64,000 nt of DNA from Paenibacillus baekrokdamisoli (GTDB taxonomy: Bacteria > Bacillota > Bacilli > Paenibacillales > Paenibacillaceae): assembly GCF_003945345.1 (NCBI RefSeq), contig NZ_AP019308.1, positions 6,700,001-6,764,000 of the forward strand, given 5' to 3'. The notes under the pieces were generated by a model. The model was not told the origin of the DNA, ran no database searches, and saw only the letters and a program-made list of their open reading frames with translations. The translations under genes and the position numbers were made by a program. This document shows, piece by piece, positions 46,920-55,008 of the stretch. The number at the start of each line of letters is the position of its first letter. Position 1 is the first letter of the stretch.

Positions 46920-48116
46920 GTGAACGCATATTATCGACCAACTAGAGTGGAAATTTCGCTCGATGCGCTGCGGCGCAATATACTTTCATTTCGTTCGGTT
47001 ATGCCAAAGGGCATGCGGTTGATGGCTTCGGTCAAAGCCAATGCTTATGGACATGGAGCCGCCCAAGTAGCTAGAGAAGCGGAAGCAAGCGGTGTAGACT
47101 ATCTAGGCGTAGCTTTCCTCGACGAAGCCTTGCAGCTTCGTAAAGCTGGTATTGAGATTCCTATCCTAGTACTTGGTTATGTGCCTCCTGAAGGTCTTGC
47201 TTCAGCGAGGGAATCAGACATCACTATTGCCTTATTTAGTGAAGAGATAGTGATGGCTGCAGCCGCTCTGCCAGCAGCGGAGAAGCCGCTTCGCGTTCAT
47301 ATCAAGATTGATACAGGCATGGGTAGACTCGGTCTGCTTGCTGAGCAAGTAGAAGATGCCCTTCGTTTTATTAATCGAGCTATGAGTGAACCGGGTCTTG
47401 AGGTTGAAGGGATGTTCACACATTATGCCCAGGCAGACGAAACGGATAAGACGTATACACAGCTACAATATGAACGCTTTGCAGTGCTCGTTCAGGAGCT
47501 AAAGCGGCGCAGTATCCATATCCCGATCATTCATGCAGCTAACAGTGCAGCTGGTATTGATACGCCGGAATGGGGCGGCAGCATGCTGAGACTTGGAATC
47601 AGTATGTATGGTCTATATCCCTCCGCCGAAGTAAACAAGCAGCGGATACAGCTGGAGCCTGTACTTTCACTCAAGACAAAAGTTGTCATGGTGAAGCAAG
47701 CTCCGCCAGGCTGGGGAATCAGTTATGGAACTCGTTATGTAACTAAGGGTGAAGAGAGAATCGGTACCTTGCCGATCGGTTATGCAGATGGTTACAGCCG
47801 AATGCTGACTGGCAAAGCCGAGGCTATCGTGCGTGGACAGCGTGTTCCCGTTCTTGGGACCATTTGCATGGACCAATGTATGATTGCACTCGATCCGGCA
47901 GCAGCAGCGGATTCGGTTGATAGCATGAATCCTGTTGAAGCGGGTGAGGAAGTCGTACTTATCGGCTCTCAAGGCAAAGAGACGATTACGGTGGAAGAGA
48001 TTGCAGATAAGCTTGGAACCATTAATTATGAGCTTATATGTATGATTGCAACCCGTGTACCTCGCGTTTATACCCGAGACGGCCAAGTGGTTGTGGTGCA
48101 TAATCCTTTGGATTAA
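46920..48116 (+). CDS. alr: Alanine racemase
   Basis: A 398-residue PLP enzyme converting L- to D-alanine for peptidoglycan. PLP lysine Lys39 in SVKANAYGHG and catalytic Tyr269 in GISYGTRY are both present, on the expected N-terminal barrel and C-terminal beta domain. GTG start with AAGGTGG upstream. Its neighbours (ydcC-like gene before, ndoAI/ndoA after) are the conserved Bacillales order. Confidence 0.95.
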   Translation: MNAYYRPTRVEISLDALRRNILSFRSVMPKGMRLMASVKANAYGHGAAQVAREAEASGVDYLGVAFLDEALQLRKAGIEIPILVLGYVPPEGLASARESDITIALFSEEIVMAAAALPAAEKPLRVHIKIDTGMGRLGLLAEQVEDALRFINRAMSEPGLEVEGMFTHYAQADETDKTYTQLQYERFAVLVQELKRRSIHIPIIHAANSAAGIDTPEWGGSMLRLGISMYGLYPSAEVNKQRIQLEPVLSLKTKVVMVKQAPPGWGISYGTRYVTKGEERIGTLPIGYADGYSRMLTGKAEAIVRGQRVPVLGTICMDQCMIALDPAAAADSVDSMNPVEAGEEVVLIGSQGKETITVEEIADKLGTINYELICMIATRVPRVYTRDGQVVVVHNPLD

Positions 48117-48347
48117 GATTCCAACGTGCTATAAATTACCGCATAAGGTTCTACAAGGTAAGAAGAGGATTTTATTGATTAATCTCGAATTAAGTAAGAG
48201 CATCATTTTGTGTAGATTTGGAAGCTGCTAAGAGATGTAGCATACTTGATATACATCAGGCATAGATATGAGGGTGTATATTACAGACCAAATAATGACA
48301 TACTGTTAGTGCGCTTTTGCTGGAAATGTTTTGGGGGTGCGAGTTCG

Positions 48348-48629
48348 GTGGCCAATTTGCAAAACACCAAAAGGATAATGATCAGCCTGCCTGATCATTT
48401 GCTGGAGGAAGTCGACGGGATCGTTGCCAAAGAAAACTCAAACCGAAGTGAATTTATTCGTCAGGCGATGAAGTTGTATTTAATCGAGCGTAAAAAGCGC
48501 CAAATTCGCGAATCAATGCAGCGCGGTTATTTGGAAATGGCGAAAATCAACTTGGTGATGGCATCGGAAGCTTTTCAAGCGGAGGAAGATGCCGGCGATA
48601 CGCTCGGCCGACTCGTAAGCGGGGTGTAA
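48348..48629 (+). CDS. ndoAI: EndoAI antitoxin (ribbon-helix-helix)
   Basis: A 93-residue antitoxin, the same length as in Bacillus subtilis. The N-terminal strand [16 protein letters not shown] and following helices form a ribbon-helix-helix DNA-binding dimer; the C-terminal helix binds and blocks the toxin. GTG at 48348 was chosen for the GGGGGTG site before it and the family length; a longer frame opens at 48246. The 230-base gap after alr shows no clear terminator. It overlaps no other gene and is 2 bases from the toxin gene. Confidence 0.92.
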   Translation: MANLQNTKRIMISLPDHLLEEVDGIVAKENSNRSEFIRQAMKLYLIERKKRQIRESMQRGYLEMAKINLVMASEAFQAEEDAGDTLGRLVSGV

Positions 48630-48631
48630 GC

Positions 48632-48982
48632 TTGATCGTTAAACGCGGCGATGTATTTTTTGCTGACTTGTCACCTGTTGTCGGTTCAGAGCAGGGTGGC
48701 GTCCGTCCAGTTCTTGTTATTCAGAATGATATCGGCAATCGCTTCAGTCCAACTGTGATTGTAGCTGCCATAACTGCACAAATTCAGAAGGCCAAACTGC
48801 CGACGCATGTCGAAATTGACGCTGCGTCACACGGGTTTGACCGAGATTCTGTGCTGCTATTGGAGCAGATCCGAACGATTGATAAACAGCGCTTGACCGA
48901 TAAGATTACACACCTTGACGATGAGACGATGCGTAAGGTGGATGAGGCGCTGCAAATCAGCGTTGGCTTAATTGATTTTTAA
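48632..48982 (+). CDS. ndoA: EndoA mRNA interferase (MazF-type toxin)
   Basis: A 116-residue MazF/PemK toxin, identical in length to Bacillus EndoA, which cuts mRNA at UACAU-type sites. The N-terminus [20 protein letters not shown] with the catalytic Arg and the [12 protein letters not shown] strand is typical. TTG start 2 bases after the antitoxin stop, with GCGGGGTG as ribosome site inside the antitoxin end, so translation is coupled. A terminator follows at 49001. Confidence 0.95.
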   Translation: MIVKRGDVFFADLSPVVGSEQGGVRPVLVIQNDIGNRFSPTVIVAAITAQIQKAKLPTHVEIDAASHGFDRDSVLLLEQIRTIDKQRLTDKITHLDDETMRKVDEALQISVGLIDF

Positions 48983-49000
48983 TTTTACGGAATAATAAGA

Positions 49001-49029
49001 GCAGGGCTCTCGAAGGGGTCCTGCTTTTT
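49001..49029 (+). terminator. Intrinsic terminator after ndoA
   Basis: GCAGG...CCTGC stem with inner pairs and a TTTTT tail (49025-49029), 19 bases after the toxin stop. Confidence 0.7.
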
Positions 49030-49060
49030 GCTGTCTCTGCTTGAGCTATAAATTAATCCC

Positions 49061-49089
49061 TTGCAGAATATCCAGCTTTGTTTTAAAGT
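49061..49089 (+). promoter_or_regulatory. Possible eut operon promoter
   Basis: TTGCAG (49061-49066), 17-bp spacer, TAAAGT (49084-49089). Weak in both boxes, but it lies directly before the antiterminator region and gives a leader of about 120 bases. Confidence 0.35.
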
Positions 49090-49118
49090 GAGATTAATAA
49101 TACGCAACAGCATAGTAA

Positions 49119-49138
49119 TTTAGGCAACGATGCCTAGG
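49119..49138 (+). promoter_or_regulatory. ANTAR-type (EutV) antiterminator hairpin
   Basis: TAGGC-AACGAT-GCCTA (49121-49136), extendable by two G-U pairs, has a hexaloop with A at position 1 and G at position 4, the known EutV/ANTAR recognition pattern. Its 3' arm is part of the 5' arm of the terminator at 49130, so the two structures exclude each other. The second (P1) hairpin normally found upstream is not clear; the stretch 49096-49118 has only weak pairing. Confidence 0.75.
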
Positions 49139-49185
49139 TGATAAGAGCGATTAGTGCTCTTATTTCCTAGGCATTTTCTGTTTTT
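49130..49185 (+). terminator. Regulated leader terminator of the eut operon
   Basis: Outer stem ATGCCTAGG (49130-49138) with CCTAGGCAT (49166-49174). Inner stem ATAAGAGC (49141-49148) with GCTCTTAT (49156-49163). A TTTTCTGTTTTT tail follows. It lies 31 bases before the eutL start. Phosphorylated EutV bound to the overlapping hairpin should block its formation. Confidence 0.85.
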
Positions 49186-49215
49186 CTCATCTTTTTGGGC
49201 CAGGGGGTGATAGGA

Positions 49216-49872
49216 GTGGAACCACAACCTTTACGCGCGATTCCGCTGGCCGTTCGGATTATTTCGAACGTGGATGCTGGGCTTGCGCAGCAGTTGGGAC
49301 TGAAACCAGGCATTCGCAGCTTAGGTCTGCTAACGGCAACGATTGACGACGTTGGCTACACCGCTATCGATGAGGCAACGAAAATGGCAGCTGTTGAAGT
49401 CGTATATGCCAAATCGTTTTATGCAGGGTCATCACATGCATCTGGCCCGTTGTCCGGTGAGTTTATCGGCATGATTGGCGGTGCAACTCCGGCAGAAGTG
49501 AGAAGTGGTCTGGATGCTGCAGCAGCTGTTATGGAAAGTGGTGCATGCTTTTATTCCCTCAACGGCGAGGGAACGCATGCTTACTACGCACATGTTATCT
49601 CCAGAACAGGCTCTTATCTCTCCCAGATCGCAAATATTCAAGAGGGGGAACCTCTAGCTTATTTGATCGCACCACCGCTTGAAGCCGTCTTTGGGATAGA
49701 CGCGGCATTAAAGGCCGCTGATGTCCGGATGTGCCAGTTTTATGGTCCGCCTACGGAGACTAATTTCGGTGGGGGATTATTGACAGGAAGTCAGTCAGCT
49801 TGCACAGCAGCAGCGGAGGCATTTGCCCAAGCGGTAACTGAGGTGGCAAGGAATCCTTTAAAATTCGGATGA
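49216..49872 (+). CDS. eutL: Ethanolamine microcompartment shell protein EutL
   Basis: A 218-residue tandem-BMC trimer protein forming a gated pore in the shell facet. Sequence features of EutL are visible (IPLAVRIISNVD at the start, LKPGIRSLGLLTA, and FYGPPTETNFGGGLLTG near the end). GTG 49216 was chosen because AGGGGGTGAT lies 5 bases before it; in-frame TTG and GTG codons upstream are less well placed. First gene of the operon, directly behind the EutV-controlled terminator. Confidence 0.92.
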   Translation: MEPQPLRAIPLAVRIISNVDAGLAQQLGLKPGIRSLGLLTATIDDVGYTAIDEATKMAAVEVVYAKSFYAGSSHASGPLSGEFIGMIGGATPAEVRSGLDAAAAVMESGACFYSLNGEGTHAYYAHVISRTGSYLSQIANIQEGEPLAYLIAPPLEAVFGIDAALKAADVRMCQFYGPPTETNFGGGLLTGSQSACTAAAEAFAQAVTEVARNPLKFG

Positions 49873-49892
49873 GAAAGTGCGGGTGATCGGGA

Positions 49893-50255
49893 TTGAATTT
49901 GCAGATGCAGGCTTTAGGAATGATAGAGACCTTTGGTATTCCAGCATTGATTGCTGCGGCCGATGCTGCAGCCAAGACGGCGGATGTTAGAGTAACCTCT
50001 TATGAGAAGGTCGATGCTGGAATCGTTACGATATATATACTGGGTGATGTGGCTGCCGTAAAAGCAGCGGTTGAAGCAGGAGCAGCAGCAGCAACCGCGG
50101 TCGGAAAGCTTCTTGGATCGCATGTCATCGCAAGACCGGATATATCTTTATGGTCCTTTGTAGAGAGCTTGCTGCCGCCGGATCTGCGAGCAAGCTCGGA
50201 AGAGGCGGAGAAGGGAACCGACGAACCTCCTAGAAGACGAGGCACGAGACTCTAA
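49893..50255 (+). CDS. BMC-domain shell protein with C-terminal extension
   Basis: A 120-residue single-BMC protein. Residues 5-88 are the hexamer-forming domain (ALGMIETFGIPALIAAADAA, VKAAVEAGAAAATAVG). About 30 extra polar residues follow, ending PPRRRGTRL. Most eut clusters contain a second BMC protein (EutK-like) beside EutM, but EutK carries a DNA-binding-like tail and here the tail is short and charged. TTG start. Probably forms minor facet tiles and may bind cargo or nucleic acid with its tail. Confidence 0.8.
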   Translation: MNLQMQALGMIETFGIPALIAAADAAAKTADVRVTSYEKVDAGIVTIYILGDVAAVKAAVEAGAAAATAVGKLLGSHVIARPDISLWSFVESLLPPDLRASSEEAEKGTDEPPRRRGTRL

Positions 50256-50306
50256 GGAAGTCATGCTCCTTCGGATTGTCATGAAGGTAAGACAGGAGTG
50301 ATGGAA

Positions 50307-51830
50307 ATGAAGCTGGATTCGGATTTGCAATCGATTCAAGAGGTTCGCAATTTTCTGTATGAGGCGAAGTCGGCGCAGAAACAGCTGGAGAAAATGACAC
50401 AGCTGCAAATCGACGAGATCATCTTTGCCATGGCTCAGGCAGCAGAAAAGGAAGCGGAGCGGCTTGGCGTATTGGCAGCTGAGGAAACAGGCTTTGGGAA
50501 AAGCGTGGACAAGAAAGCAAAGAACTTGTTTGTTGCGCGCAATGTGTATGGGGCAATCAAGGATATGAAGACAGTCGGCATCATACATAAGGATGAGGAG
50601 CGCAAGGTTTGGGAAGTGGCCCAGCCTGTGGGTATTGTAGCTGCCATTATTCCTTCGACCAATCCCACTTCAACGGTCATGTTCAAATGTATGATCGCAT
50701 TGAAGGCTAGAAACGCTATAGTTATTTCTCCGCATCCCTCGGCACTGCGCTGTTCCCAAGAAGCAGCAAAGATAATGTGCGAGGCTGCGGAGAAGGCGGG
50801 GGCACCCGAAGGGCTGATCCACTGCCTAACAAAGCCATCTATTGAGGCTAGCAATGAGCTGATGAAGCATAAGCTTACCGATGTCATTCTGGCTACTGGC
50901 GGTACTGCGATGGTGAAAGCGGCCTATAGCTCAGGCAAGCCGGCTTATGGTGTGGGGCCGGGCAATGTTCCGGTTTATATCCACCACAGCGCGAATCTCA
51001 CCAAAGCGGTGAGCGACATCTTGCAAAGCAAAACCTTCGACTACGGCACGATCTGTGCCTCCGAGCAAGCGCTTGTCGTGGACCAATCGGTCAAATCGCA
51101 GTTGGTTGAAGAGCTGAAGCGGCAGGGAGCTCATTTTCTCAATGAAGAGGAAAAGCAAAAGGTCGCAGCCATCATTATGATTGGCAAAGGGTTAAATCCC
51201 AAAATTGTAGGTAAATCACCACAAGTCATTGGTGGGATGGCAGGGATCACAGTTCCGAACCATGCGCGGGTGTTGATTGCAGAGGAAACGAATGTCGGGC
51301 TTCAATATCCATTTTCTGTGGAAAAGCTGACCTCGATTCTTGCCCTGTATACGGTTAGTGATTGGCAGGATGGCTGCCGCAGGTGTATAGAGCTTTTAGA
51401 GCTTGGAGGTTTGGGTCATACGCTTGGGATTCATTGTGAAGATCTATCCATCATTGAGGCTTTCGGTCTTGAGAAACCGGCCTCGCGGATTATCGTCAAC
51501 AGTGGCACTACCTTCGGTGGTATTGGAGCTACAACCGGCATTATGCCCTCTCTTACACTTGGCTGTGGTTCGTTTGGCAACAACGTGACCTCAGACAATA
51601 TAGGACCCCAGCATCTGATGAACATTAAACGGGTCGCTTTCGGAATTCGGGAAATGCCGACGGAAACGGGTACTGAAACGGGTACTGAAACGGAATCGGA
51701 AACGGAAACAACTACGCAGACCGCCCACAAGATAGCTGCCAGCATAGGCGAGCAAAGCTATCCGGGCATTTCAAGGGACGAAGTATTGGATATTGTAAAA
51801 AGCGTGCTTTCCCAAATGAAGCTTTCATAA
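50307..51830 (+). CDS. eutE: CoA-acylating acetaldehyde dehydrogenase EutE
   Basis: A 507-residue enzyme that oxidises acetaldehyde to acetyl-CoA inside the microcompartment. Catalytic Cys250 lies in TICASEQAL; NAD-binding segments GIVAAIIPSTNPTSTVMFK and ATGGTAMVKAAY match the aldehyde-alcohol dehydrogenase family. ATG 50307 is favoured because AGGAG lies 8 bases before it; GTG 50298 and ATG 50301 are too close to that site. Unusual feature: residues about 451-473 are a Thr/Glu repeat linker leading to an amphipathic C-terminal helix (SRDEVLDIVKSVLSQMKLS), which looks like an encapsulation peptide. Confidence 0.93.
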   Translation: MKLDSDLQSIQEVRNFLYEAKSAQKQLEKMTQLQIDEIIFAMAQAAEKEAERLGVLAAEETGFGKSVDKKAKNLFVARNVYGAIKDMKTVGIIHKDEERKVWEVAQPVGIVAAIIPSTNPTSTVMFKCMIALKARNAIVISPHPSALRCSQEAAKIMCEAAEKAGAPEGLIHCLTKPSIEASNELMKHKLTDVILATGGTAMVKAAYSSGKPAYGVGPGNVPVYIHHSANLTKAVSDILQSKTFDYGTICASEQALVVDQSVKSQLVEELKRQGAHFLNEEEKQKVAAIIMIGKGLNPKIVGKSPQVIGGMAGITVPNHARVLIAEETNVGLQYPFSVEKLTSILALYTVSDWQDGCRRCIELLELGGLGHTLGIHCEDLSIIEAFGLEKPASRIIVNSGTTFGGIGATTGIMPSLTLGCGSFGNNVTSDNIGPQHLMNIKRVAFGIREMPTETGTETGTETESETETTTQTAHKIAASIGEQSYPGISRDEVLDIVKSVLSQMKLS

Positions 51831-51892
51831 GGTTTTACTGATTTCCCATATAAATAGCAATAATCTTAAACCATCTGAGGAGGAATTTTAAA

Positions 51893-52180
51893 ATGGCAGG
51901 AGAACACACAGCATTAGGTATGGTTGAAACAAAAGGATTGATTGGGTCAATCGAAGCGGCAGACGCAATGGTTAAAGCAGCCAATGTAAGATTGGTAGGC
52001 AAGGTTCATGTTGGCGGCGGTCTGGTTACTGTTTTAGTACGCGGGGATGTAGGCGCTGTCAAAGCGGCAACGGATGCCGGCGCAGCTGCTGCGGAGAAGG
52101 TTGGAGAGCTCGTTGCTGTTCACGTCATTCCACGTCCACATTCGGACATCGAATTCATCTTGCCTAAACTTGAAGGTTAA
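51893..52180 (+). CDS. eutM: Major hexameric shell protein EutM
   Basis: A 95-residue canonical BMC protein ([49 protein letters not shown]), full length for EutM/PduA. It tiles the shell facets and its central pore admits small substrates. ATG with a perfect GAGGAGG site, suited to the high expression expected of the main tile. Confidence 0.96.
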   Translation: MAGEHTALGMVETKGLIGSIEAADAMVKAANVRLVGKVHVGGGLVTVLVRGDVGAVKAATDAGAAAAEKVGELVAVHVIPRPHSDIEFILPKLEG

Positions 52181-52188
52181 TTGCAGCT

Positions 52189-52977
52189 ATGGCGCTCATA
52201 ACGGAAACGTCTCTGCGCGCCCAGCTGGCAAAGGGCATCCCGAATCCGTTTCTGATTATTGAGGGGGATAAACTGACGCCGGCTGCGGCGGATTTTCTGA
52301 AATCTAGAGGAATAGCCATTCAAAAGTCATCGGCGAAAACGCCAATTGTTCTTGCTGATATCAAGTCAGATTCTAATCGACTTATTCCCGTAGGGGTATC
52401 CAACCGACATATCCATCTCTCTAAGGAGCATGTGGATGCATTGTTTGGCACCGGATACGCATTGACTGTGCTTCGCGAGCTATCACAGCCCGGACAATTT
52501 GCAGCGAAGGAAACGGTAACGCTAATTGGTCCAAAGGGAATTATTCAAAATGTCCGCATACTTGGGCCTTCCCGAGGAGCTTCACAGGTTGAAATCTCAC
52601 GGACAGACAGCTATACGCTTGGGATTCAACCTGCTGTCAGGCTCTCTGGCGACATCCTGGGTACAAGTGGAATTACGGTCGCAGGACCGTCAGGAGCAGT
52701 TGTACTTAAGGAAGGGCTGATTGTAGCCAAAAACCATGTGCATATGTCCGTCGCAGAAGCAGCTCGGTATCAGGTTGCACCGGGTGATCGCATGATTTTA
52801 TCAACAATGGGCGACCGTCCTCTCATCTATGCGGATGTTGTTGTTCGAGTAAACGAGAGGTTCTCCTTGGATTTCCACATCGATACGGACGAAGCTAATG
52901 CTGCCGGACTTCACACAGGAGACTCTGTTCAAGTCATTGGGAAGAACGGCATAATTACGGATTCCGTAGGGGGGTAA
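52189..52977 (+). CDS. pduL: PduL-type phosphotransacylase with N-terminal extension
   Basis: A 262-residue microcompartment phosphotransacetylase converting acetyl-CoA to acetyl phosphate and recycling CoA. The PduL domain starts near 60, with zinc-binding His74 and His76 in VGVSNRHIHLS and a second HVHMS motif, plus LRELSQPGQFAAKE. It takes the place of EutD. Residues 1-50 are an extra segment (DKLTPAAADFLKSRGIAIQ) closely like the C-terminus of the next protein, perhaps an encapsulation or docking module. Start 9 bases after eutM. Confidence 0.92.
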   Translation: MALITETSLRAQLAKGIPNPFLIIEGDKLTPAAADFLKSRGIAIQKSSAKTPIVLADIKSDSNRLIPVGVSNRHIHLSKEHVDALFGTGYALTVLRELSQPGQFAAKETVTLIGPKGIIQNVRILGPSRGASQVEISRTDSYTLGIQPAVRLSGDILGTSGITVAGPSGAVVLKEGLIVAKNHVHMSVAEAARYQVAPGDRMILSTMGDRPLIYADVVVRVNERFSLDFHIDTDEANAAGLHTGDSVQVIGKNGIITDSVGG

Positions 52978-52983
52978 CGGCAG

Positions 52984-53820
52984 TTGGAGATCAAAGAAAT
53001 GATTGAGTCGATCGTCCGTGAGCTTGTCACAACGATGCAGGCAGAAGCGGTTAAGAAGCCTAAAGTCTTATATATTTTTTGCGATAGTACGGCTCATGAA
53101 GGATACACCGATCATTTTATTCTGCTGCGGAATCATGGGATTCAATACGATATCCTGTTCCTGGACGGTATAACCTCAGCGTGGCTCGGGATGAAGAAAA
53201 TCGAGTCGGGCGGCCCTGGCAAATCTATTGCTGTAGATGAATTCGCACCAGCTCCTATAGAGGTGCCTATGGACTATGACGGTATTGTCATTCCGGAGAT
53301 CGATCTAGATAATGCAGGACGCGCGGCACTAGGCATGAAAGGGACAGTGAAATCGGAGATCATCTTCTCGGCGCTGGTCCTGAACAAATTCGTCTTAGTG
53401 GGCGATGATAGCCCAGGGTTAAAAAGGGCGGACCGACGTACTTTGAGAACGCTGGAGCTTCCAAAGCCGTTTCAGAAGCTCTTTGATTATTACAAGCAAG
53501 AAATGCAAATGTATGGTGTTGAGTTCGCTCCTGCGAAAAGCTTGGCTGAATGGGTCGTTCGAAAATGCGCGGATACCGCAGTAAAGTCAACGGAACCTAC
53601 TGCTGACTCTTCTGCCAGTCCAATCGACCAGAAACAGAAACTAGATGAAGCAGATGTAAAGTTCGAAGGAGGGCTCGTTTCTGCAGAGTGGGTGAATCAA
53701 CAAATGAAGAGCAAACGCTTTTCCAAATTGATCCTCTCCAAGGGAACGATTCTGTCGCCGCTGGCCAAAGATATGCTGAAGGAAAAAGGCGTTGACGTCC
53801 AATTTGCGGATGAAAGGTGA
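52984..53820 (+). CDS. Unknown eut-operon protein with encapsulation-like helix and shared C-terminal module
   Basis: A 278-residue protein not recognised as any standard Eut enzyme. Residues 1-20 (MEIKEMIESIVRELVTTMQA) form an amphipathic helix like known encapsulation peptides. Residues 26-195 look like an alpha/beta flavoprotein or Rossmann-like fold (KVLYIFCDSTAHEGYTDHF, DGIVIPEIDLDNAGRAALG, KFVLVGDDSPGLK). A Ser/Thr/Pro linker leads to a module at 232-278 (LSKGTILSPLAKDMLKEKGV) that matches the N-terminus of PduL. TTG start, close to its neighbours on both sides. Probably an encapsulated cargo or assembly protein. Confidence 0.7.
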   Translation: MEIKEMIESIVRELVTTMQAEAVKKPKVLYIFCDSTAHEGYTDHFILLRNHGIQYDILFLDGITSAWLGMKKIESGGPGKSIAVDEFAPAPIEVPMDYDGIVIPEIDLDNAGRAALGMKGTVKSEIIFSALVLNKFVLVGDDSPGLKRADRRTLRTLELPKPFQKLFDYYKQEMQMYGVEFAPAKSLAEWVVRKCADTAVKSTEPTADSSASPIDQKQKLDEADVKFEGGLVSAEWVNQQMKSKRFSKLILSKGTILSPLAKDMLKEKGVDVQFADER

Positions 53821-53826
53821 GGCCTT

Positions 53827-54117
53827 ATGTTGTTTGGAAAAGTAATCGGCAGCGTCTGGGCGACTCAAAAAGAAGAGGGGATGGACAATTTGAAGCTGAT
53901 GGTTGTCCAGCCCATCGACTTTAAAGGACGGGAGGCTGGACAGCCGGTCATCGCCGTAGATCGCATTGGAGCCGGTGTTGGTGAACGAGTGATTGTATCT
54001 AGGGGGAGCCCGGCACGTACGCTGTTTAGCGGAAGAAATGTACCGATTGATGCGATGATTGTCGGCATTGTTGACAGCTTTGACGTCGAAGATGATAGCG
54101 GGTTGGAGGAAGAATGA
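53827..54117 (+). CDS. eutN: Pentameric vertex protein EutN
   Basis: A 96-residue EutN/CcmL-family protein ([33 protein letters not shown]) that caps the vertices of the shell. Full length. The stop overlaps the ATG of eutS by 4 bases. Confidence 0.95.
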   Translation: MLFGKVIGSVWATQKEEGMDNLKLMVVQPIDFKGREAGQPVIAVDRIGAGVGERVIVSRGSPARTLFSGRNVPIDAMIVGIVDSFDVEDDSGLEEE

Positions 54118-54455
54118 CCATGGAGAAGCAAAGGGTAATCCAGGAATACGTACCAGGCAAACAGCTTACACTTGCACATGTTATTGCCAATCCAGATCCG
54201 ATTCTTTACACAAAGCTTGGCATCGAGGAAGCCAGCGCCATTGGTATATTAACGTTAACCCCAACGGAGACGGCCATAATTGCCGCGGATATCGCGACGA
54301 AGGCGGCTCATGTGGGAATTGGTTATTTGGACCGTTTTACAGGTTCGCTTGTCATCGTCGGAGAAGTTTCGGCAGTGTGCATGGCGCTTGAGGCGGTTAC
54401 GGTGTTCCTTGAGGAAAAGCTTCAATTCTCCACTGCACCACTAACAAGGTCTTGA
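54114..54455 (+). CDS. eutS: Shell protein EutS (circularly permuted BMC)
   Basis: A 113-residue EutS/PduU-type hexamer ([40 protein letters not shown]), the permuted BMC fold with an N-terminal beta-barrel strand plugging the pore. Normal length. In enterococci eutS leads the operon; here it is eighth. Confidence 0.95.
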   Translation: MTMEKQRVIQEYVPGKQLTLAHVIANPDPILYTKLGIEEASAIGILTLTPTETAIIAADIATKAAHVGIGYLDRFTGSLVIVGEVSAVCMALEAVTVFLEEKLQFSTAPLTRS

Positions 54456-54459
54456 AGCT

Positions 54460-54897
54460 ATGAAAAAGATAATGATAATCGGCGCCATTGGTGCGGGGAA
54501 ATCAACTTTGATCAAGCGATTGTTCGGTGAAAATGAGCCAGCAGCCAAAACGCAATCACTTATATACAGGGATTGGTTAATTGATACGCCAGGTGAATAC
54601 AGTGAAAATCCGATGTTCTACCGATCATTAATGGCGACATCCCATGAAGCGGCAGCGCTGGTGCTCCTCCATGATGCAACGAGGGAGAGAAATTACTTCC
54701 CTCCTGATTTTTCCGGAGGGTTTCCAATCCCTGCACTTGGCGTTATAACCAAGCTCGACCATCCGCAAGCTGATACCGATCGGGCGGTCAGGCTGCTTCG
54801 GCAATCTCTTCGGAAGGGAGATATTTATTTTACCTCCTCGGAATCTTTACAAGGGATCGATGAACTGCGAAGTAAGCTGCAATCTTATGTTTTATAG
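54460..54897 (+). CDS. eutP: EutP/PduV-like small P-loop protein
   Basis: A 145-residue G-protein-like P-loop protein. Walker A GAIGAGKST at 8-16, DTPGEY for the G3 motif and TKLD for G4. EutP has been linked to acetate kinase or GTPase-like activity; PduV to shell positioning. Starts 4 bases after eutS and is the last gene before a 111-base gap preceding the regulators. Confidence 0.9.
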   Translation: MKKIMIIGAIGAGKSTLIKRLFGENEPAAKTQSLIYRDWLIDTPGEYSENPMFYRSLMATSHEAAALVLLHDATRERNYFPPDFSGGFPIPALGVITKLDHPQADTDRAVRLLRQSLRKGDIYFTSSESLQGIDELRSKLQSYVL

Positions 54898-55008
54898 GAT
54901 AAGGTACGAACCCATTTTTAAAGACTATCGTAAATACCTTCGTTTATGTGACAATGGGATCAAAAAGGATCAAAACTATTCTATCCATGTGCAGGCGAGG
55001 CGATATTT

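Noticed and set aside
49096-49118. Upstream P1 hexaloop of the EutV leader
   Set aside because: Several A-x-x-G hexamers occur (for example ACAGCA, ATAGTA) but none is flanked by a convincing stem.
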